Assembly: GCF_022539665.2 (NCBI RefSeq)
Contig: NC_081337.1
Span: forward strand, 11,401,768-11,465,767
DNA length: 64,000 nt
Direction: 5' to 3'
Source: Daphnia carinata
Lineage: Eukaryota; Arthropoda; Branchiopoda; Diplostraca; Daphniidae
Part shown: positions 31,891 through 43,339 of the stretch, one piece after another
Numbering within the stretch: position 1 is the stretch's first letter
Layout: the number at the start of each line of letters is the position of its first letter
Made by a program: the position numbers and the translations under genes
Notes under the pieces: model-generated
Databases searched by the model: none
What the model was told of the DNA's origin: nothing
The model's input: the letters and a program-made list of their open reading frames with translations, nothing else

Positions 31891-34800
31891 ACACAATATC
31901 CCTACCAACCAACCCTTTAACACAAAATTTAGAAATAGCGATACCCAAACTAATCCGTATACCAGTAAGAATTTTTGGAAAAGAAATTAAGGCTTTAGTA
32001 GACACAGGAGCAGCAGCCAGTTTAGTTTCTGACAGCATATTTTTTAATCTAAAGGAGTATGAAGAACTTAAACATGTTAAAGACTCCCCTTTGCCAATAT
32101 TTAGAACGGTGTCAGGAGAAATACTAAAATCAAAAGGGAAATATGGATTTTCAATCACCATTAACACCAATCACGTCATTAAGCATGATTTCTTTATTAT
32201 GGAAAACTTGAACGAAACTTGCATATTAGGATTAGACTTCTTATCGAGCAACAATGTAAAAATTAATACTAAAAACAGGCAGATCAATTACGATCATTCC
32301 GGAAAAGAACATAGCTTTGGTAAAAACACACTCCCAGTATATAGCATAACTTTTGGCAAGACAGGTATTAATATTCCACTCCTCCCAGACCGTTCGTCAG
32401 ATAGTAACTACAACAACGATCTGACACAAGCAGATTATCGCAGCCTAGAATCTTTCTCCCAATCAGAAATTAACAAGAAATCTAAGCGAATTGGACAAAC
32501 CCAAGAGAGTGAAACGACTAACATTTCCGACGAGATACAAATTAAAATTGAAAATCTATTGAAAAAACACGAAACCCTATTTGCTGAAAGAGAATCAGAT
32601 TTAGGTCTAGCAACTGATGTAAAACACTCCATTAACATAGGATACAACGCCCCAATAACGCAACGATTGCGCAGAACACCAGAAGCATTAAAACTAATCG
32701 TCAAGACAAAAATAGATGTAATGATGAGTAACAATATCATTAGAGAAAGTCACAGCCCATTTGCAGCAGCAATTGTAATGGTCCCCAAAAAAGATGGAGA
32801 AATGCGTATGTGTATTGACTATAGGGCACTTAACAAAATAACAGTAAAAGACAAATACCCATTACCAAGAATCGACGACACCATTGATGCATTGAGCGGA
32901 TCGGTTTACTTCTCAACATTGGACTTACTGAGTGGCTACTGGCAGATCGAGATAGAAGAACACGACAAACACAAAACCGCCTTCATTTGTGAACTTGGAC
33001 AATACGAATTTAATAGAATGCCATTTGGACTAACAAATGCACCAAGCACTTTTCAACGAGCAATGAACAACATATTGAAATCAGTATTGTTCAGGTTCGC
33101 ATTGGTTTACCTGGATGACATCATAGTGTTCAGTAATAATATTGCTGAACATGTGATACATCTAGAAGCAGTGTTTAAACTTCTTAAAGACGCAGGACTA
33201 AAATTAAAAAGAAAGAAATGCGAATTTTTCAAAGAAGAATTAGACTATTTAGGATATATTGTTTCGAAAAAAGGAATAACACCGAGTACAAAAAAGTTAG
33301 AAGCAATCATCAAATACCCAGCTCCCAAAAACGTGAAAGAATTAAGCTCATTTCTAGGTTTGGCTAGCTATTACAGAAAGTTCATCAGGGCTTTTGCTGA
33401 TAAAGCCCACCCACTGACAGCGCTAACGAGAAAATCAGCCGAGTGGAAATGGGGAGAGGAACAAAGGGACGCCTTTGATTGTATCAAGAACTGTCTCATA
33501 ACTAGACCTATCCTAGGGTATCCAGATTTCACGCGCGAATTTATCATCTACACAGATGCCTCAGGATACGGTATAGGAGCAGTCTTGGCTCAGATGCGAA
33601 CTCTACCTCAATCAGCGGATTCAGCGGAGTCCGACGTACAGGAACCCCGTGAATCAGACGGCGCGGAAGTCGTCATAGCGTATAGCTCTAAACATCTGAA
33701 CGACCGCGAAGCCAAGTGGTCAACCACAGAGAAAGAGGCTTACGCCATCATCCACGCAATTGACGTATTTAGAACGTATCTATACGGACGCAGATTCACC
33801 GTATTTACAGACCATAGACCTTTAGAATGGTTAATGAGCAAGACAGAACCCGCAGGAAGATTAGCTAGATGGGCACTAAAAATACAAGAATTCGACATCG
33901 TCATTGGGTACCGGCCTGGGAAGTCGCACTAAAATGCAGACACCCTAAGCCGTATTCCCATAGTGCCAATAGCACGAGTAGAAACAAGGGCAATGGAAAG
34001 AGGAACTGTCACAAGAGAGCTAGAAAATATTCGAAAAGAAGGTGAAAATCTAAAAGAAAAACTAAGGATTGAAAGATTAAAGAAACAAGAACAGCTGGAG
34101 AAAGAAAACGAAAGTATTCAAAAAGAAAACGAAAGTTTTGAGAGGGAAAGTCAAAGGAAGAGCGTAGGTTTCGAAAGAGAAATTGGAAGTGAAAGTAAAA
34201 GGTCTGAGAAAGAAGACAGATGGATAGAATTACAGCAAGCAGATAAATATTGTCAAAAACTAATGATGGAAATACAAGAAGATAGCCAGAAAAATAGAAA
34301 TAAAAGATTCTCAAGCAACTTTATAATCAATGAAAAGGGTCTATTAACAGATAGACAAGGAAAATTAGTAGTCCCTGTACCGTTAATCGACGGAATTTTA
34401 CGAGCAAATCATGATCACATGATGGCAGGGCATTTAGGAATCGAAAAAACAATAGCCAGACTTAGAGAACAATACTTCTTCCCATACATGCGACAAAACG
34501 TAACAGAACACATCAAAAATTGCCTTAAATGCGCAAAACGCAAGGCTGTGGGAGGAAGTAAAGCACCATTGCAACCTATGCCCCCAGCCGAAAGGGTGTG
34601 GGAAAGACTTGCGATGGATATTGTGGGTCCCGTTCAAGAAAGCGCAAAGGGACATAAGTATATTTTAGTCCTATCAGATTATGCCAGTCGTTTCGTCTTC
34701 ACGGTTCCAATGAGAGATCAAACTGCCCAAACAATTGCTACAATACTGGTTAATGATATTTATACAAAATATGGATCCCCCGAAGTAGTACTAACAGATC

Positions 34801-35696
34801 AAGGAACTAATTTCCTGTCGAGCTTAATCCAGGATATTTGCAAATTATTTAAAATCAAACAAATCAGAACAACAGCATACCATCCCCAGACAGACGGATT
34901 AGTAGAACGATTTAACAGAACCCTATGTGACATGTTGGCTTGCTACGTAACGGATGAACCAGAAAATTGGGACAAATATCTACCATTTGTCACATTTGCT
35001 TACAACACAGCGAAGCAATCAACACTGCAACAAAACCCATTCTTTCTATTCTTCGGGAGACAACCAGTGCTCCCAAACGACATCAAAATAGACAGGCGAT
35101 ACGAAACATACGAGGATACCAGTGTAATGTACTCACACCAATGGAAGAAGGCTCAGCAACTAGCGAAGGAACACCTATTTCGGGCACAGACAAAACAAAA
35201 AAGATACTACGACAAAGGAACACAAGCGATCAAATATAACATTGGTGACTTTGTGCTACTGAAAGCTCCACCAACTGCCGGAAAATTCATCAACAGGTGG
35301 AATGGACCATTCAAAATCATCAGAAATTTCTCAAATCTCACTTATGAGATTCAACACGCGAGCAATGAAAAACTAAAATCAGTAGTACACGTCAACCGCC
35401 TAAAGCTCTACGTCCCGGCAAACCAAGAAACAGAAAAATTATCTAGTGTTCCACAACAACCAGGAAGTGAAACAGTGCGACGAGGACCAGGAAGACCAAG
35501 AAACAACTTCATGAACAACAAAAGAATACCTGTCCGTAGAGCGTGTTGGCATCGGCATCATCATGCAGCAGAAACGGAAAATTGTAAAATCATCGCACCA
35601 AATCTCCCCGGTCCTATACCAATTAATCCTGCACACACTAGAATGACGAATCCACGATACAACTTACGGCAACGCAACGAAGTCTCGAGATTCTAA
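31836..35696 (+). pseudogene. pol: Gypsy-B pol: protease, RT, RNase H, integrase, one nonsense codon
   Basis: Domains in order: aspartic protease (VDTGAAASLVSD, about 31997), reverse transcriptase (KKDGEMRMCIDYRALNK, then YLDD at about 33108-33119 with both Asp intact), RNase H (YTDASGYGIGAVLAQ, about 33550), integrase zinc region (HMMAGHLG and CLKCAKRK) and catalytic core (MDIVGP, TDQGTNF, GLVERFN), and a GPF-type C-terminal module (RWNGPFKII). A TAA at 33930-33932 falls in the conserved RNase H C-terminal stretch right after GYRPGKSH; the same frame then stays open to 35696. Between RNase H and integrase is an unusual 80-residue charged Glu/Lys/Arg coiled coil (about 34000-34250). Confidence 0.92.
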
Positions 35697-35721
35697 AAAC
35701 GTCCAAATTTTCTTTTCGCAG

Positions 35722-38700
35722 ATGGAACTGATACTATCACTCATCCAATTACTCACCATCATTCCATCCACATATCCCATCTATTCAACCGTATGCGACT
35801 GCCAGAACGTAAAGACCAGAGGAATTTTAGATATAGAGGCACCCTATTACTGCAATAACAAAGAATCAGATACAGCTCACTTACCCAGAATACCCACGTT
35901 GTACACTTTAAAAACAACACAAAAACCAGCAGCCTCTTGGAAAGGCTGGACCTGCAAGCAATGGATAAAAACGAAGAAAATAACTGGGTCATTCTGGATC
36001 GGATCTTTCGACACCATATATTCACAAGAAACTAAACTAATTTCCCCACTGGAATGCTGGAGAATGGTGAACGACAAGAAATGTGGCGATAATAACATGC
36101 AGACCGGACCAGCGGGTCTGAGTTTCACAGCCACCCCGACAGGCGAAGGGCAATGGTATGCCATAAAAACATATCACACCCTCAACTGTGTTGCAGAACT
36201 AATCACCTTACGGCAGGAAAAACAAGACGACCCAATCGAGAGCCCATTTGGACCATTAAATACTACCCAGCAAGAAGGACACTTCATCCAAAATCAAAAC
36301 ACAATAGTATGGGGAGATAGGACAACAAATAATTCATATTCTCAAACCTTGATCAAAGGAAGCGGATATCTGGAACTTCCGAGAATACCGGAACGCGAAA
36401 ACACCAGCCGTCTTTACGACACCAATCGACAGATCGAGATTTCATTCTTCAACAAACCAGATCGGGACATAACACCACAAGGTTACAAAGTTGTGGGCGT
36501 ACCGCTCACATACCTAATCTTTCCAACCGAAACAACGAGAAAATTGTACGAGATGTTCAAAACAACTATACATACATGTATACAAAATACTCACCTAGAT
36601 ACATCGGTGTGCAAGGACTACAGGGAACTCCAGTTAACCAAGCGGAAACGATCCATTCAACAGGAAGTTACATTCTTGCTCAACACTCCCTCGGAAGACT
36701 CAGGAAAACGTCTGTACAGCATTTCGTACGCCTGGGGGCCAATAAGAATGGGATATCAACAGTCCATCAGGATCAACGAGAAGGACCGGAGTGTAAATTA
36801 CAACGCCACTATATACATAATATACAAACCAGACGAAAACACTCAGTTAACCGCCCACTTTCGTCTCAAAGACGATGATCCACTTCCTCAAGGATCAGAA
36901 TTCGAATACATCGTTGACCAAACAATAAGAATCCAGAACAGTAATATCTGTATCACGGAAGGAGAAGCAGGCCGACTAATTGTTGCTAAATGCTCAGAAT
37001 TTTCAACACGGTGGATTCTAGATCAACAAAACCATCAATTAATTTCACAAGAATCGTATCTCTGTATTACACTAGGAACATACCAAGCTATCATATTGAC
37101 AGAATGCAGAGATGATAAGAACAGCGTAACACAAAAATGGATCTTTGAAACTGTCAACACCAATCCAGACATCATAGAAAATTTCCCAGACACAACTTTA
37201 GCAGAAATGCAGGAAATTCAACAAGAACAACGGAAGGCAATCACAACCACGATTAATTCGCCGCTATTTGGAGGAATTTTAAAAACTAATCACGGTAGCG
37301 GAAATATAATCTGGGATATGATTGCCTGGGGCCTATTGAAAAACGGAAAAACACCAAACGAAAAATGTCTAACACACCATGGAGTAAACAAGCAAATGAC
37401 ATTAGAAGAATGCGACAAAGAGTGGCCGCAATGTCAAGAAGAACTAAGAAAACTAATTAACAGCAACGATCCATTAGTACAATCACAAACAATGGTAGCC
37501 AACTGTAGGAAAGCAACAGAACGAGGACAAGCTTTCGAATATACATCTGATTTCACCATCAGACCGTTCAACACAAACACCTGTATCAAAGCCAATACGA
37601 CAATGCTAGTACTTCAAGAGTGCGCTAGCACCAGCTCAATCTGGGGCACATTTGAGCACACAGGACAACTCATGGCAACAGATAGAACTGGGCTACATTC
37701 ACCCTCATCAGACAGGAAGTGTCTCACACAGAGAGTAGGACGGGTGACCCTGGGGCATTGTCACAGCTCCAGCCAAAAACAGCACTTTAACTTTGAATAT
37801 CGCAACCCACACCAAATACGGACTCTCTCAGCGGCAGCCATCATAGCACTGCACACTAAACAGCCACTGGACGGGAAAACACTCCCAACCATACCACCAC
37901 TAATGAAAAGAAAAGATAACAACCAATCAGAGAACAGCAAAACTTTGGTCACACCCCCTGCCACGCCCACAACAGAAAAACACACAACAACGACAAGCGT
38001 TACAACGACTACAAAGCCCACAATAAAAACCACATTGGGAACAACAGCAAAAACAACGGTAAAAAGCACTACGACAATTAAACCAGTTACAAGCACAGCA
38101 GCTAGCAAACCCACCACAACACAGAAAGTGACAACTAAACCCAGTATGACATCAACGTCAACAAAACCCACCACAACTACAAAACCAATAATCACATCGA
38201 CAAGCACTAAACCCACCACTACTACTAGACCTACGGCAACTGCTAAGATAACTTCAACTTCAACAACCACTACAACTACAAAACTTAAGACAACAAGTAC
38301 AATGGCCACTACAACAAGTTCCACAACAACAGAGAAAACAGCAAAGCCTACTACGACAAGTTCCACAACAACCGCGACAACAACGACGCATCAGCCAAGC
38401 TCAATAACGACGAACACAAAAACAGTAAGCGAAAGTTCAACGACCCAACAATCATCAACACATACTACCGGAGTAACCCCTTTAGCACTAACGGGAACAA
38501 CGTCTACAACAGAAGGAACTCAAATTCAGGCCATCGAAGAAAGCAGTATTCGAAACTTACCGTTAGCTGATTCTTTAATAATTTCAATGGATCAAAAAGC
38601 TGAAGATACATCAAACAATGAAAATTTAGAAGCCGATTTACCCAAAAACATTGAAGAATTCAACGACAAAATTAAATACGAAATAAGTAAAATGCACGAC

Positions 38701-39738
38701 CAATATAAGATAAGCATCGAAACTGAACACGAAAACAAGTTGGCAAAAGAAATTCGGGACGTTTATTGTCAACTATCAGCAATCAAAAGAACACAAGCAG
38801 TTATATTAGCCCAAACCAACGGAATTTTAGCAGCAGTAGCAGTAGGTTTACCAATCTGCACAAGACTACAAGGCTTCGGTCAAGCAATGACACTTCAACA
38901 ATGCGAGGCAAAAAGAATTTTTATATCAGCAAACGAAACCAAATGTGGATTTCAACCGTTTTTTACTTACGAAGGAAAAAACTGTACGATTGGAACAGAT
39001 GGATGGTCAATTCATCCATATTCTGATTGTTTCTGGAAAACACCTTTGGTAAATTTAAATGGAAATCCACACACATGGGAACACAATTCTACGACAGGAG
39101 ATTGGATACGCCAGACACCTAGCATTCACATGCCTAATTTAGACCTCATTTCAGAATTTGAAGAACTCCATCTTAACGATTTCGACTTCGCGCTGAAAAG
39201 CCATCCAGCACACGAGACGATGGAAATGGAACAATTAAATATTCTAAATGACCTAGTTGGCAGAATGCAAGAAGGCAACTCCAATTCTGTTGGAGACATT
39301 GTAATGTCAGAACAACAAGATAATCAAATAGGAAACATGTTCTCATGGTTCGACAAACTAAAAATAATTGGTCTATCAGCGATAGGATTTGTACTATTCC
39401 TCGTATGTTTACGAATCTTCATTATTTGCAACCCCATCTCGAAGATAAAAGAACATATCCGCAGAAAACGGAACTTTACAACCAGATACGATGATGGCGT
39501 AGAGGAAGAACACGAACTCGCATCAATGATACCGGCACGAGAAACAAATTACCATTCGGAAATAGCAATCGAACAACCGTTCCTAAGAACAACCGCCCCT
39601 GCACAACTAACAACAGAAAGACAAGGTCAAATGCGCCCTCCCCGACCAAGTGCACCAAATTCATATCACACCTTAAAGCGTTACCGAAATGGTATGACTA
39701 ACTATATATTCTTTACTGATAGTTGTATGAACCAGTAA
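35722..39738 (+). CDS. env: Gypsy-B envelope-like glycoprotein with lectin-like and mucin-like parts
   Basis: The 1338-aa frame starts 25 bases after pol. Residues 1-22 are a signal peptide. Residues 25-390 are Cys-rich ectodomain (ECWRMVNDKKCG, YHTLNCVAEL) resembling viral class III-type glycoproteins found in some arthropod elements. Residues about 395-475 and 605-690 look like ricin B-type beta-trefoil lectin segments (CITEGEAGRLIVAKC, RWILDQQ, QKWIFE; then CIKANTTMLVLQEC, CLTQRVGRVTLGHC). Residues about 745-935 are a Thr/Ser/Lys mucin-like stalk. A helical segment, a Cys/Trp-rich part (CFWKTPLVNLNG), a membrane anchor (about 1215-1237) and a 100-residue tail follow. The last about 15 codons come from foldback-repeat sequence. 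It would act at the cell surface or virion; fusion activity is inference. Confidence 0.8.
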   Translation: MELILSLIQLLTIIPSTYPIYSTVCDCQNVKTRGILDIEAPYYCNNKESDTAHLPRIPTLYTLKTTQKPAASWKGWTCKQWIKTKKITGSFWIGSFDTIYSQETKLISPLECWRMVNDKKCGDNNMQTGPAGLSFTATPTGEGQWYAIKTYHTLNCVAELITLRQEKQDDPIESPFGPLNTTQQEGHFIQNQNTIVWGDRTTNNSYSQTLIKGSGYLELPRIPERENTSRLYDTNRQIEISFFNKPDRDITPQGYKVVGVPLTYLIFPTETTRKLYEMFKTTIHTCIQNTHLDTSVCKDYRELQLTKRKRSIQQEVTFLLNTPSEDSGKRLYSISYAWGPIRMGYQQSIRINEKDRSVNYNATIYIIYKPDENTQLTAHFRLKDDDPLPQGSEFEYIVDQTIRIQNSNICITEGEAGRLIVAKCSEFSTRWILDQQNHQLISQESYLCITLGTYQAIILTECRDDKNSVTQKWIFETVNTNPDIIENFPDTTLAEMQEIQQEQRKAITTTINSPLFGGILKTNHGSGNIIWDMIAWGLLKNGKTPNEKCLTHHGVNKQMTLEECDKEWPQCQEELRKLINSNDPLVQSQTMVANCRKATERGQAFEYTSDFTIRPFNTNTCIKANTTMLVLQECASTSSIWGTFEHTGQLMATDRTGLHSPSSDRKCLTQRVGRVTLGHCHSSSQKQHFNFEYRNPHQIRTLSAAAIIALHTKQPLDGKTLPTIPPLMKRKDNNQSENSKTLVTPPATPTTEKHTTTTSVTTTTKPTIKTTLGTTAKTTVKSTTTIKPVTSTAASKPTTTQKVTTKPSMTSTSTKPTTTTKPIITSTSTKPTTTTRPTATAKITSTSTTTTTTKLKTTSTMATTTSSTTTEKTAKPTTTSSTTTATTTTHQPSSITTNTKTVSESSTTQQSSTHTTGVTPLALTGTTSTTEGTQIQAIEESSIRNLPLADSLIISMDQKAEDTSNNENLEADLPKNIEEFNDKIKYEISKMHDQYKISIETEHENKLAKEIRDVYCQLSAIKRTQAVILAQTNGILAAVAVGLPICTRLQGFGQAMTLQQCEAKRIFISANETKCGFQPFFTYEGKNCTIGTDGWSIHPYSDCFWKTPLVNLNGNPHTWEHNSTTGDWIRQTPSIHMPNLDLISEFEELHLNDFDFALKSHPAHETMEMEQLNILNDLVGRMQEGNSNSVGDIVMSEQQDNQIGNMFSWFDKLKIIGLSAIGFVLFLVCLRIFIICNPISKIKEHIRRKRNFTTRYDDGVEEEHELASMIPARETNYHSEIAIEQPFLRTTAPAQLTTERQGQMRPPRPSAPNSYHTLKRYRNGMTNYIFFTDSCMNQ

Positions 39739-40131
39739 AACAATAGTGCAACAGAAAAAGTTTGTCATGAGCAAATAAACTTTAATATAAGTAATCAATA
39801 TTTTAATTTTCAAATAATAGTATTTTATTAAATGAACTCTATTAGATACAACATAGTTCATCTTCCCCTGTAATTTAAATTAAAATAGGATAAGAAATAA
39901 ATGTTTTGTGAACCCCATAAGTAATGAGTTAACACCATCGGTCTTTCAAAATGAAAAAGGATATAAGCCGACGAATTTACGCAATTGTTCGCCTACCGGA
40001 TTAGAGGCTCATCGTCTTTATAGGAATAAGGTTAAAGAAATAGGTATGTCTGTAAGGAGAATTAGGACTAATGCTAAGTAGAAATAGGAGTAATGCCATT
40101 AAAAAATAGGACTGTCCCAAAAAAATTTTAA
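39690..40131 (-). repeat. Foldback repeat, copy 2 (overlaps end of env)
   Basis: Starting inside the last env codons, this segment matches copy 3: GATAGTTGTATGAA, AGTAAAACA, TAGTATTTT, GAACTCTAT-A-ATACAA, AATTTAAATTAAAATAGGAT, then the conserved block GAGGCTC-TCCGG (inverse of the other copies) and ATAGGACTGTCC. Relative to copies 1, 3 and 4 the core block is inverted. It occupies the place where the Gypsy-B 3' LTR is expected. Confidence 0.7.
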
Positions 40132-40420
40132 ATGTCGGGGTAGGTGTTTCGTTTTTCGTGCTAGGTCTGTCGAACCCCCTAGGTATTTGTCACGTGGGGG
40201 GTAGCACTGTTTCCATGCCTTAGCAAGGATGATTTTGCTGACGTGTAGTGATCTATCATAAATCCCTTTTTGGTTCAGCGTTAAATTTTTACCTAAGGAG
40301 AGAATTATATGATATAAAAATAGTACTGATCATTGTGCTTCTTAAAAGCCTAACTACCAAAATAAGAGATATATTTTTTGGGTTGAAGAGCTAATATGAA
40401 TAACATCAACAAAAATGCAA
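40132..40420. other. Spacer between foldback copy 2 and Mag-like element
   Basis: Nothing is recognised in these 290 bases. No Gypsy-B LTR sequence is found here. Confidence 0.45.
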
Positions 40421-40569
40421 TGACGTGATGTCGGGGTCACGGAGGACGTCTGTATTTTTGTCTCGGTCGAAACGATACATCGAACACCAGACGAGATACT
40501 ACTGGCCTGTTAGGGGGCGGTGCAATCCTTGCATGGTGTGGGGAATCGCCATAGTCACATTTGAAGTCA
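40421..40569 (-). repeat. Mag-like element 3' LTR
   Basis: It starts TGACGTGAT and ends TTGAAGTCA on the plus strand and shares TCTCGGTCGAAACG, CCTTGCATGG and GGGAAT blocks with 45242-45411. It is 149 bp against 170 bp for the partner, so it has an internal deletion. Confidence 0.75.
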
Positions 40570-40990
40570 TTCCACGTCCCTTTCTTTTGAAATTTCTAAG
40601 TGAACGATGATATGGAAGCTTAGGGATTTACAACAATCAGTATTATTTATACCATGAAAATGCCGGATATAAAGTAGATGTCTTCTTGCGTGGGCTAGAA
40701 CGTCTTGGTGGGACGGCTTCTTTCAGGTGGTTCGAAGAGAGATTCGTGTTCGGTACCAGGGCTATCGTTGGGTCATTTGCTCTCATTGCTTTTGTTGGTC
40801 CTATTGCCGGTGAGGCCACTACCGATAGTGGTGTAGCTGACGGCATCACTGGTACCGACGACGAAGGAAGCGTCGCTTTCGACGGAATACGCTCCCTGCT
40901 GGTGTTTGGATTAGGTAATCACGGTTTGGGCCTGTCTCGACGATTACTCTTGATGTTGTCCAGTGTTTGGTTGGGATCAGAGATGTGGGA

Positions 40991-42159
40991 TTAGAGGATC
41001 AGGGGATGCTGGATCAGGACGTGATTTACGACCAAGAACGGTGGTGGTGGCTGCGCTCGGCTGTTGAAATGTTCGGTCCTCAGGTCATTTGCCCGATGTG
41101 CCCTCTTTTCCAGCACGTCTGCTTCTTTTTGCCATTCAGGGGTGAACGACCGGCGGTGGGCCGGAAGGCAACCGCGGATGGGGTGCTGAAACACCATGTG
41201 GGCTGGCGACCATGCGCCGCAGCGTGGAGCATTGCGGAACCGGAGAATGGAATTTCCAAACTTATTCGCGTCTAATGCACCGGCTGTCGAAGACCCGGCG
41301 ATCAGCTTTTTCATCGCTTTAATGCCGGCTTCTGCGAGCCCGTCGGACTGAGGATAGTGTGGTGACGAGGCACCAGATGATACTCCACACCCCTTCAAGA
41401 ATTTCTTGAACTCAGCTATCGCAAATTGTGGGCCGTTGTCCGACTAAAACTTTTGCGGTACGCCGACAATGATAAAAAAACTCACGCACCGTATGGATCA
41501 CGCTCTTGGCCGATATATTGCAATCGGGAAGTGTCACGACCTAGGGCCAGTCGCTGTACTTGCTCGAACGGCCGGGAAGATGGATCAGGTTGACGCAGTA
41601 GTTCCGGAGGATGTGGTGGTTGGCGTTTTGTACATTTCTCGCAAGAACGTGCCATGTTGATTATTTCTGCATCCATGTTAGGCCAAAACATGGCCTGCCA
41701 TGCCCGCTGTTGTAGCTTCGTCGCTCCTTGTTGCATTTTTGGAAGGTCTCGTAAGACGTTGCCTTGTAGCGCTTTTGGGATGACGAGTCTTTCTCCTGCC
41801 ACTATTATACCGCCAATGTCGTCGATCGCTAATTGATCTCGGACACGCCAGAAGGGGCGAAGGGCTGATTGGAGATTGCATTTCTCATTTGGAAATCCTT
41901 GAAGGATGACTTCCCGCAGCTCCTGCATCACAGGGTATAGACTGGCCGCTAGCTCCACTTTCTTGAGCACCGGATCCAACACCTTCGGGTCGGATCCTTC
42001 GATAGCGCATAGGAGGACGAGGCACGAAGAGACGAAGTGTTGTCCTTCGGCCAACTCGTTGTTTAGCATGGCTTCGCCGATCAATGCTCTACTTAGAGCG
42101 TCCGAGTCTTGCTTTTCTTTTCCCGGAAACCATCTTGCTGTAAATGCGTATCGCGGCAT
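40991..42159 (-). pseudogene. Mag-like integrase, broken
   Basis: 42159-41482 starts in the RNase H C-terminus (ARWFPGKEKQDSDALSR) and continues to the integrase zinc region (MARSCEKCTKRQ). 41398-40991 holds the later core and the segment after the catalytic Glu (PHYPQSDGLAEAGIKAMKK). The middle of the core is frameshifted around 41400-41480. The protein would integrate element cDNA; this copy is inactive. Confidence 0.8.
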
Positions 42160-42174
42160 TTTACGACGTAACCG

Positions 42175-43250
42175 TCATAGCCTCGGGTTGTCTAGCTTTT
42201 CCAATGCGTAATTCTTAAGGATCGGAATAAGGGGTTGGTGATCAGAGATTCCCTCGAGGAAATGACGGCACTTGTGCATTGCCCATGCTGCCGCTAAGCA
42301 CTCTAGTTCAATTATCACGATTACGCAGATCATAAAAAGCGGGATCCTGCCTGGACCACTTTCCACGCTTTGTCTGCGGCTCTCTTCTTGAGCAGGAACC
42401 CTAGGCCATATTAGGCGAGAAGCATCAACGTAAAGTGCGGTGGGTAACAATGGGTCGTAATACGCTAGGCAGTGGGGGCTGAGAGCGCTAATTGCGCTTT
42501 TTTAAATGCGTCGTCTTGCGTTGATGTCTATTCGAAGGTACACCCTTTCATCAGGAGCGGCGATAAAAATAATAGTGCACTTGCCATCTCAGTTCCCGAG
42601 CTACCGGCACAGGCCGAAGAATGACCTGATGTCTGTAACATTATGTGGCGTTGGGAGCTCTACTACGGCTCACACCAGGTCCGGATCTGGGCGGAAGCCT
42701 TCTGAATCATCGATGAAACCGTCGAATTCTACGGATGATTCCGCATATACCAATTTTCGAGCATTGAGCAACCCGCTATGTTGACTGGCACGGGCAAATA
42801 GCTTGCACACTTATTCAACGTGTTCGTCTTACGTCGCGGAGAAAACTGTCGTCTTCGATGACACGTCTACTCGTCTGGCTGTCGTCAAAGACGTCCGCTA
42901 CTCGCCGGCTGTAGTCATCGGCGTGAGTGATGCCGAACGGAAGCCGCAGGTACCGATATTGGCTAAAAGGCGTTGAGAAAGCGTCAAGAGCTGATGACTC
43001 TTCGTCCAGCGGAACCTATTGATTCTCTTTGAGGGCGTCAACCATGGTGAAAAACCTTATGCCCTTTGGTATGTTCGAACTGCTTGAAACTGCGTTGCCG
43101 TCCCAAAACGGGGACGAATGATGCATTCGTTGGTTTTTTTTAAATCGACGCAGCTCCTTTTACCGCCGTCTTTCTTTGCTACTATCACGATAGGGTGGAC
43201 TCAGGGGGTAGTAGCATTAACGTTTTCTGTGATACCCTGTGCTTTCAAAG
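42175..43250 (-). pseudogene. Mag-like reverse transcriptase and RNase H, broken
   Basis: RT residues appear in changing minus-strand frames between 43250 and 42840 (HPIVIVAKKDGGK, then YRYLRLPFGI near 42940). RNase H is at 42450-42175 (LYVDASRLIW, LECLAAAWAMHKCRHFLEG). Stops and frameshifts separate the parts. Confidence 0.75.
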
Positions 43251-43339
43251 TGTCAAGCTCTTCCCGTAACTTCGGCTTCAACGGTACAGGCACAGGACGC
43301 AAGCCTCTCCTGGCGACTGGCAGAACGTCGTTTTATAGC

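Larger units (their letters stand above)
28789..39738 (+). mobile_element. Gypsy-B LTR retroelement with large envelope-like ORF, 3'-truncated
   Basis: The element has a 5' LTR (28789-29024), a tRNA-Gln-like primer site (29027-29043), gag (29168-31890), pol (31836-35696) and a 1338-aa envelope-like ORF (35722-39738), all on the plus strand. Pol order protease, RT, RNase H, integrase is that of Metaviridae (Gypsy). No 3' LTR matching the 5' LTR is seen; the env end runs into foldback-repeat DNA at about 39690. Gag has two frame breaks and one early stop, and pol has one nonsense codon; everything else is open. The element is therefore young in sequence but dead in this copy. Confidence 0.92.

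Noticed and set aside
37761-38366. Long Val/Leu-rich minus-strand ORF
   Set aside because: It is the antisense shadow of the Thr/Lys-rich stalk codons of the Gypsy-B env gene.
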